A DNA stretch of 17,842 bases, from NCBI GenBank assembly GCA_019308145.1, contig JAFDIG010000026.1, positions 1-17,842 of the forward strand, written 5' to 3'. Under the pieces are notes generated by a model that did not search any database, had not been told where the DNA came from, and saw nothing but the letters and a program-made list of their open reading frames with translations. This DNA is from Deltaproteobacteria bacterium (GTDB lineage: Bacteria; Desulfobacterota; JAFDIG01). Made by a program: the position numbers and the translations under genes. Shown here in pieces: positions 14,375-17,842 of this stretch; the first letter of the stretch is position 1, and each line of letters starts with the position of its first letter.

Positions 14375-15545
14375 TTTTTTTAAATGGTGAAATTTTCCTT
14401 AGATTTTTTATTACGTTTGCTAAAGTTTCAATAAGATAGTCAATATCTTCCTTTTTTGTCCATCTTCCCAAGCTTACTCTTAAAGAGCCATGAGCTTCTT
14501 GAGGTTTAAATCCGATTGCTAAAAGCACATGTGATGGTTCCAGTTTTGGCGAAGAGCAAGCAGAGGCAGTAGAGGCAGCAATTCCATATGAATCAAGATG
14601 CATAACAATCGATTCACCTTCAACAAATTCGAACCAAAAGTTAGCATTATTAGGTAACCGTTTTTTTGGATGACCATTTAAATGAGAACCTGAAATTTTA
14701 TTTAAGACCCCCTTTATTAATCTATCTCTTAGTTTAATTAATTTTTGAGATTCTTTTTCCATCTCTTTGTTACAAATTTCTACTGCTTTGGCAAAACCAA
14801 CAATAGCTGGGACATTAACAGTTGAGGACCTTAAGCCAAATTCATGTCCTCCGCCATGTAGAAGTGGTTCAATTTTTACTCCTTTTCTAACAAATAAGCA
14901 AGCTGCTCCTTTAGGCCCATACATTTTATGAGATGAAGCAGTAAGCAAATCAATATTCATTTTTTTTACATCAATAGGGATTTTTCCAAAACTTTGAGCA
15001 GCATCAGTATGGAAATAGATATTTCTTTTTCGACAAATTTCTCCTATTTCACCAATTGGTTCAATGGTTCCGATTTCATTGTTTGCATGTATTACAGAAA
15101 CCAAGATTGTTTCATCTTTTATCATTTTTTTGAGACTATCTAAATTAACAATCCCGTATTTATCAATATCCAATTTTTCAATTTCAAACCCTTGTTTTTT
15201 TAACCATTTTGCAGTATTTATAACACAATTATGCTCAATAGGTGAAATAATTATATGGTTTCCTCTATTTTTATTAGCAAAAGCCACCCCTTTTAAAGCA
15301 AGATTATTGCTTTCTGTTGCAGAGCTATTAAAAATTATTTCATTTGATGTAGCTTTCAATGTTTTAGCAATGATTTCTCTGCTATTTTCTAACGCTTCTT
15401 TTGCATTCTGCCCAAAAGTATGTAAAGAAGCAGAATTTCCAAATTCATTTAAAAAATAGGGTTTCATCGCACGAAAGACACGAGGATCAACGGGGGTAGT
15501 GGCTGCATAATCTAAGTATATCCTTTTAATTTCTTTGTTTACCAT
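14364..15545 (-). CDS. iscS: Cysteine desulfurase IscS/NifS
   Basis: PLP-dependent enzyme that removes sulfur from cysteine, carries it as a persulfide and passes it to IscU. The 393 residues contain YLDYAATTPVD (10-20), the PLP-contact H105 in PIEHNCV, D181 in FHTDAAQSFG, the PLP lysine K207 in ASSHKMYGPKG, and the persulfide Cys330 in STASACSSPKLEPSHVL. The ACSSxxLEPSHVL form resembles NifS/IscS group I enzymes. It is the middle gene of iscR-iscS-iscU: the stop overlaps the iscU start by 11 nt and iscR ends 54 bp upstream. No strong Shine-Dalgarno sequence precedes the ATG. IscS-like enzymes can also supply sulfur for tRNA thiolation, so it may not serve only Fe-S assembly. Confidence 0.95.
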   Translation of the reverse strand: MVNKEIKRIYLDYAATTPVDPRVFRAMKPYFLNEFGNSASLHTFGQNAKEALENSREIIAKTLKATSNEIIFNSSATESNNLALKGVAFANKNRGNHIIISPIEHNCVINTAKWLKKQGFEIEKLDIDKYGIVNLDSLKKMIKDETILVSVIHANNEIGTIEPIGEIGEICRKRNIYFHTDAAQSFGKIPIDVKKMNIDLLTASSHKMYGPKGAACLFVRKGVKIEPLLHGGGHEFGLRSSTVNVPAIVGFAKAVEICNKEMEKESQKLIKLRDRLIKGVLNKISGSHLNGHPKKRLPNNANFWFEFVEGESIVMHLDSYGIAASTASACSSPKLEPSHVLLAIGFKPQEAHGSLRVSLGRWTKKEDIDYLIETLANVIKNLRKISPFKKNVY

Positions 15546-15599
15546 GATTTTTTACTTTATGGATTTATCAAGCTTTATTTTTTATAAATATGATTAAGA

Positions 15600-16007
15600 C
15601 TATTCTTTGATCAAATCCTTTAAGGTCATAGAGTTTAAAGTAGTATTCAAAAGATCTTGCATTTTTTCCCAAACATTTCTTGTCAAGCATATCTTTTCGC
15701 GTGGGCAATTATATCTTTGCTCTTTTTCATAAGCTATGCACCTAATAGGTGCTATTGTTTTTTCTAAAATTCTTATTATTTCTCCTACCGTGATTTTTTG
15801 AGGAGGCCGTGTTAGGTAGTAACCACCTTGAGCACCTCGTTTTGCTTTGACTAACCCTGCCCTTTCTAATTTTGAAATGATCTTTTCTAAATAATCAAAA
15901 GAGATGTTTTCCTCCTGACTGATATTCTTAATCGAGCAAATTTTCTTTGACTTTGCTAAATATACCATTGCCCTAAGGCCATAACGAGTTGTTGAAGAAA
16001 TTTTCAT
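15600..16007 (-). CDS. iscR: Rrf2-family Fe-S regulator, IscR-like
   Basis: A 135-residue transcription factor starting MKISSTTRYGLRAMVYLA. A winged helix-turn-helix occupies about 1-66, with recognition helix region QEENISFDYLEKIISKLERA and wing VKAKRGAQGGYYL. Three cysteines, C90, C101 and C107, sit in the Fe-S ligand region (RCIAYEKEQRYNCPREKIC). Their spacing is CX10CX5C, versus CX5CX5C in E. coli IscR, and Arg110 occupies the position of the E. coli His107 ligand, so the fourth ligand may differ. A longer frame reaches back to 16127, but the family N-terminus, the promoter and the operator all favour 16007. It heads the isc operon and an operator-like palindrome lies directly upstream, so autorepression in the cluster-bound form is likely by analogy. 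Confidence 0.92.
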   Translation of the reverse strand: MKISSTTRYGLRAMVYLAKSKKICSIKNISQEENISFDYLEKIISKLERAGLVKAKRGAQGGYYLTRPPQKITVGEIIRILEKTIAPIRCIAYEKEQRYNCPREKICLTRNVWEKMQDLLNTTLNSMTLKDLIKE

Positions 16008-16013
16008 AATATT

Positions 16014-16038
16014 AAAACCGACTATATTAGTCGGATTT
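16014..16038. promoter_or_regulatory. IscR type 1-like operator upstream of iscR
   Basis: The centre CCGACTA-TAT-TAGTCGG (16018-16034) is a perfect 7-bp inverted repeat with 3-bp centre. Aligned to the E. coli IscR type 1 consensus, recalled as ATASYYGACTRWWWYAGTCRRSTAT, the 25-bp window differs at four positions, all in the outer flanks. It lies between the -10 element and the iscR start codon and covers the expected transcription start, the position expected for a repressor site. Confidence 0.8.
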
Positions 16039-16067
16039 AATATAGCAATAATATAAAGAAGTGTCAA
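16039..16067 (-). promoter_or_regulatory. iscRSU promoter, near-consensus sigma70 type
   Basis: On the minus strand TTGACA (16067-16062) is followed by a 17-bp spacer and TATATT (16044-16039). This gives a start near 16032 and a leader of about 25 nt. No clear Shine-Dalgarno sequence lies in the leader (GGTTTTAATATTATG). The operator-like palindrome begins at the next base after the -10 element. Confidence 0.85.
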
Positions 16068-16123
16068 GTAAAATCTTTTAATTTTTAAGGAATAATAAGA
16101 GCAATTGAAGCAGATATAATTTA

Positions 16124-17842
16124 TCAATCTCCCCTTAATTTCTTCCTATAAAACATTAGAGCTCCCCCTGCTTTTAGGATCTCCATCTCCCTGGCCGTTA
16201 GATCTATCTTTGTCCAGAATTCAAAAGAATTGGTTAAATCTTGTACCTTTATTCTATCCTCTTTAAGATTAAGATCAATTTTTAAGAGATCACCCAAGTT
16301 TACTCTTTCGTAATCCTCATCATTTATCAAAAGTGGTAATATCCCAACATTTATCAGATTAGCTCTATGTATTCTTGCAAACGATTTTGCAATAACAGCC
16401 TTTACCCCAATATGCATAGGTGCCAAAGCTGCATGTTCTCTGCTTGATCCTTGCCCATAATTTACCCCTGCAAGGATTATAGAACTTCCTTTTTGTTTAG
16501 CTCTTTCATAAAAGCTCGGATCTACAACAGTAAAAAGGTATTTTGAGATCTCTGGAATATTGGATCTCAATGGAAGGACATCAGCTCCCCCTGGAACTAT
16601 ATGATCGGTAGTTATATTATCACCAAGTTTTATTAAAACCTCTGCTTCTATACTCTTTTTAAGAGGTTCTTTGAGTTTAAGGGGAACAATGTTAGGTCCT
16701 CTTATTATCTCTACTAAATCAGGTTCAGGCGATGGGGAAAGTATCATTGAATCGTCTGTATTAAATCTTTCTGGTTCGCTGATTTCTATAGGCTCCACTT
16801 TAAGTGATCGTGGATCAGTTATATAACCATTAATTGCTGAAGCAATAGCAGTTTCAGGGCTAACAAGGTAGACAAGAGCATCCTTTGTTCCGCTTCTGCC
16901 AAGGAAATTTCTGTTAAAAGTTCTTAAACTTACTCCTTTTGTTGGAGGGGCAAACCCCATACCAATACATGGTCCACAACCTGCTTCAAGGATCCTTACC
17001 CCAGCAGATAATATCCATTTTAGAGCTCCATTTCTCTGAAGCTCTAACAGGACATTTCTTGAGCCTGGATTTAATGCAACACTAACATTTGGATGAATTT
17101 TCTTTCCTTTAAGCATTAAAGCAACCCTCATGAGGTCTCTAAAAGAGGAATTAGTACAACTGCCTATAGCTATTTGATCCACCTTTTTCCCTTCTATATC
17201 CTTAACCCTAACTACATTGTCTGGAGAATGAGGCTGAGCTACTAACGGTTCAAGAAGATCAAGATCTATTTCTATTTCTTCCTCATATTCTGCATCTGGA
17301 TCTGGTAGAATTTCAACCCAATCTCTTTCCCTTCCTTGTGCCTTCATAAAGGCATAAGAGATTTCATCGCTCGGGAAAATCGATGTTGTAGCGCCAAGCT
17401 CTGCTCCCATATTTGTTATGGTAGCCCTTTCAGGAATGGATAGATACTTTATCCCTGCGCCTGTATATTCAAATACTTTATTAACTCCACCTTTAACAGT
17501 TAGCATTTGTAATAGCTTTAGTATTATATCTTTTGCAGAAATAAATGGTTTTAATCTCCCCTTTAGGTTCACTTTAACGATCTTTGGGATTGTTATATTA
17601 TAAGGTTCACCTGCCATAGCCAAAGCAACATCTAACCCCCCTGCACCTATAGCAACCATTCCTAATCCACCACTTGTTGGAGTATGGCTGTCAGATCCAA
17701 GGAGGGTTTTCCCAGGGATAGCGAATCTTTCAAGGTGAACTTGATGGCATATACCATTTCCAGGTCGTGAAAAGTAAACTCCATATTTAGCAGCAGAAGT
17801 TTGAAGAAAGCGATGGTCATCAGCATTTCTAAAAGTTGTTTG
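16124..17842 (-). CDS. acnA: Aconitate hydratase, Aquifex-like type (N-terminus outside window)
   Basis: 4Fe-4S enzyme that interconverts citrate and isocitrate. The minus-strand frame is open to the window edge and reads GSDSHTPTSGGLG across 17690-17660, so the ATG at 17659 is internal and the gene is 5'-partial. The 572 visible residues include the cluster cysteines C229 in GSCTNSS and C289/C292 in GCGPCIGMG, and the swivel domain with DNITTDHIVPGG and GVNYGQGSSREHAAL. The compact form and motif order fit the roughly 640-residue Aquifex-type aconitase, unlike the roughly 890-residue AcnA/AcnB of E. coli, so about 70-90 residues are missing. A LeuC/LeuD-type isomerase is the alternative, but both domains are in one chain and the overall match is to aconitase. 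It ends 116 bp before the iscR start, with no strong terminator seen. Confidence 0.9.
   Translation of the reverse strand, partial: QTTFRNADDHRFLQTSAAKYGVYFSRPGNGICHQVHLERFAIPGKTLLGSDSHTPTSGGLGMVAIGAGGLDVALAMAGEPYNITIPKIVKVNLKGRLKPFISAKDIILKLLQMLTVKGGVNKVFEYTGAGIKYLSIPERATITNMGAELGATTSIFPSDEISYAFMKAQGRERDWVEILPDPDAEYEEEIEIDLDLLEPLVAQPHSPDNVVRVKDIEGKKVDQIAIGSCTNSSFRDLMRVALMLKGKKIHPNVSVALNPGSRNVLLELQRNGALKWILSAGVRILEAGCGPCIGMGFAPPTKGVSLRTFNRNFLGRSGTKDALVYLVSPETAIASAINGYITDPRSLKVEPIEISEPERFNTDDSMILSPSPEPDLVEIIRGPNIVPLKLKEPLKKSIEAEVLIKLGDNITTDHIVPGGADVLPLRSNIPEISKYLFTVVDPSFYERAKQKGSSIILAGVNYGQGSSREHAALAPMHIGVKAVIAKSFARIHRANLINVGILPLLINDEDYERVNLGDLLKIDLNLKEDRIKVQDLTNSFEFWTKIDLTAREMEILKAGGALMFYRKKLRGD

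Noticed and set aside
16008..16127. Forty extra N-terminal residues on the Rrf2 protein
   Set aside because: They would be encoded by the promoter and operator; the family begins at MKISSTTRYGLRA and the extension is not protein-like.
17418..17659. Aconitase starting at the ATG at 17659
   Set aside because: The frame continues upstream to the window edge with GSDSHTPTSGG, a conserved aconitase motif, so this Met is internal.

Overview
The window is 17.8 kb of AT-rich bacterial chromosome carrying single-copy housekeeping genes. I see no phage, transposase, CRISPR, toxin or defence genes and no rRNA or tRNA. Gene content suggests a free-living, probably anaerobic-leaning bacterium from an AT-rich lineage. 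It has peptidoglycan/amino-sugar synthesis, an Aquifex-type aconitase, an archaeal/fungal-type aspartate-semialdehyde dehydrogenase, a minimal IscR-IscS-IscU set and a HypE-like AIR-synthase protein. I cannot fix the phylum from sequence alone; Desulfobacterota- or Nitrospirota-like lineages are a guess.

Layout. 1-4647 (+): the 3' part of glmU, then glmS starting on the base after the glmU stop, a clear hairpin terminator, and a UvrD/PcrA/Rep helicase. 4691-5820 (-): a YkgJ-type cysteine-cluster protein (TTG start) followed 2 bp later by an HD-domain phosphohydrolase. 5821-6286: a 466-bp AT-rich gap with a possible decayed small membrane-protein gene, a candidate promoter and three inverted repeats. 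6287-7561 (+): a YihY/BrkB membrane protein. 7629-8696 (-): asd. 8918-10580 (-): a putative operon of two small membrane-anchored proteins and leuB. 10813-11829 (-): a HypE-like AIR-synthase family protein. 11901-13478 (-): a DUF4301 protein. 13874-16007 (-): iscR-iscS-iscU. 16124-17842 (-): aconitase, running off the right edge.

How the genes relate. GlmU and GlmS act at both ends of the same route to UDP-GlcNAc and are translationally adjacent. The isc cluster has the best regulatory evidence in the window. A near-consensus sigma70-type promoter (TTGACA, 17-bp spacer, TATATT) is followed immediately by a palindrome matching the E. coli IscR type 1 operator at most positions, just upstream of iscR. 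This implies Fe-S-responsive autorepression of iscRSU. Aconitase, itself an Fe-S enzyme, lies directly upstream. Asd and LeuB belong to aspartate-family and leucine synthesis.

The least explained material is a diverged, palindromic 37-44-bp repeat seen three times (6144, 7564, 11868), two possible gene relics, and conserved-looking proteins of unknown role (DUF4301, HypE-like, YkgJ-HD pair, two small membrane proteins). I found no convincing novel multi-gene system.
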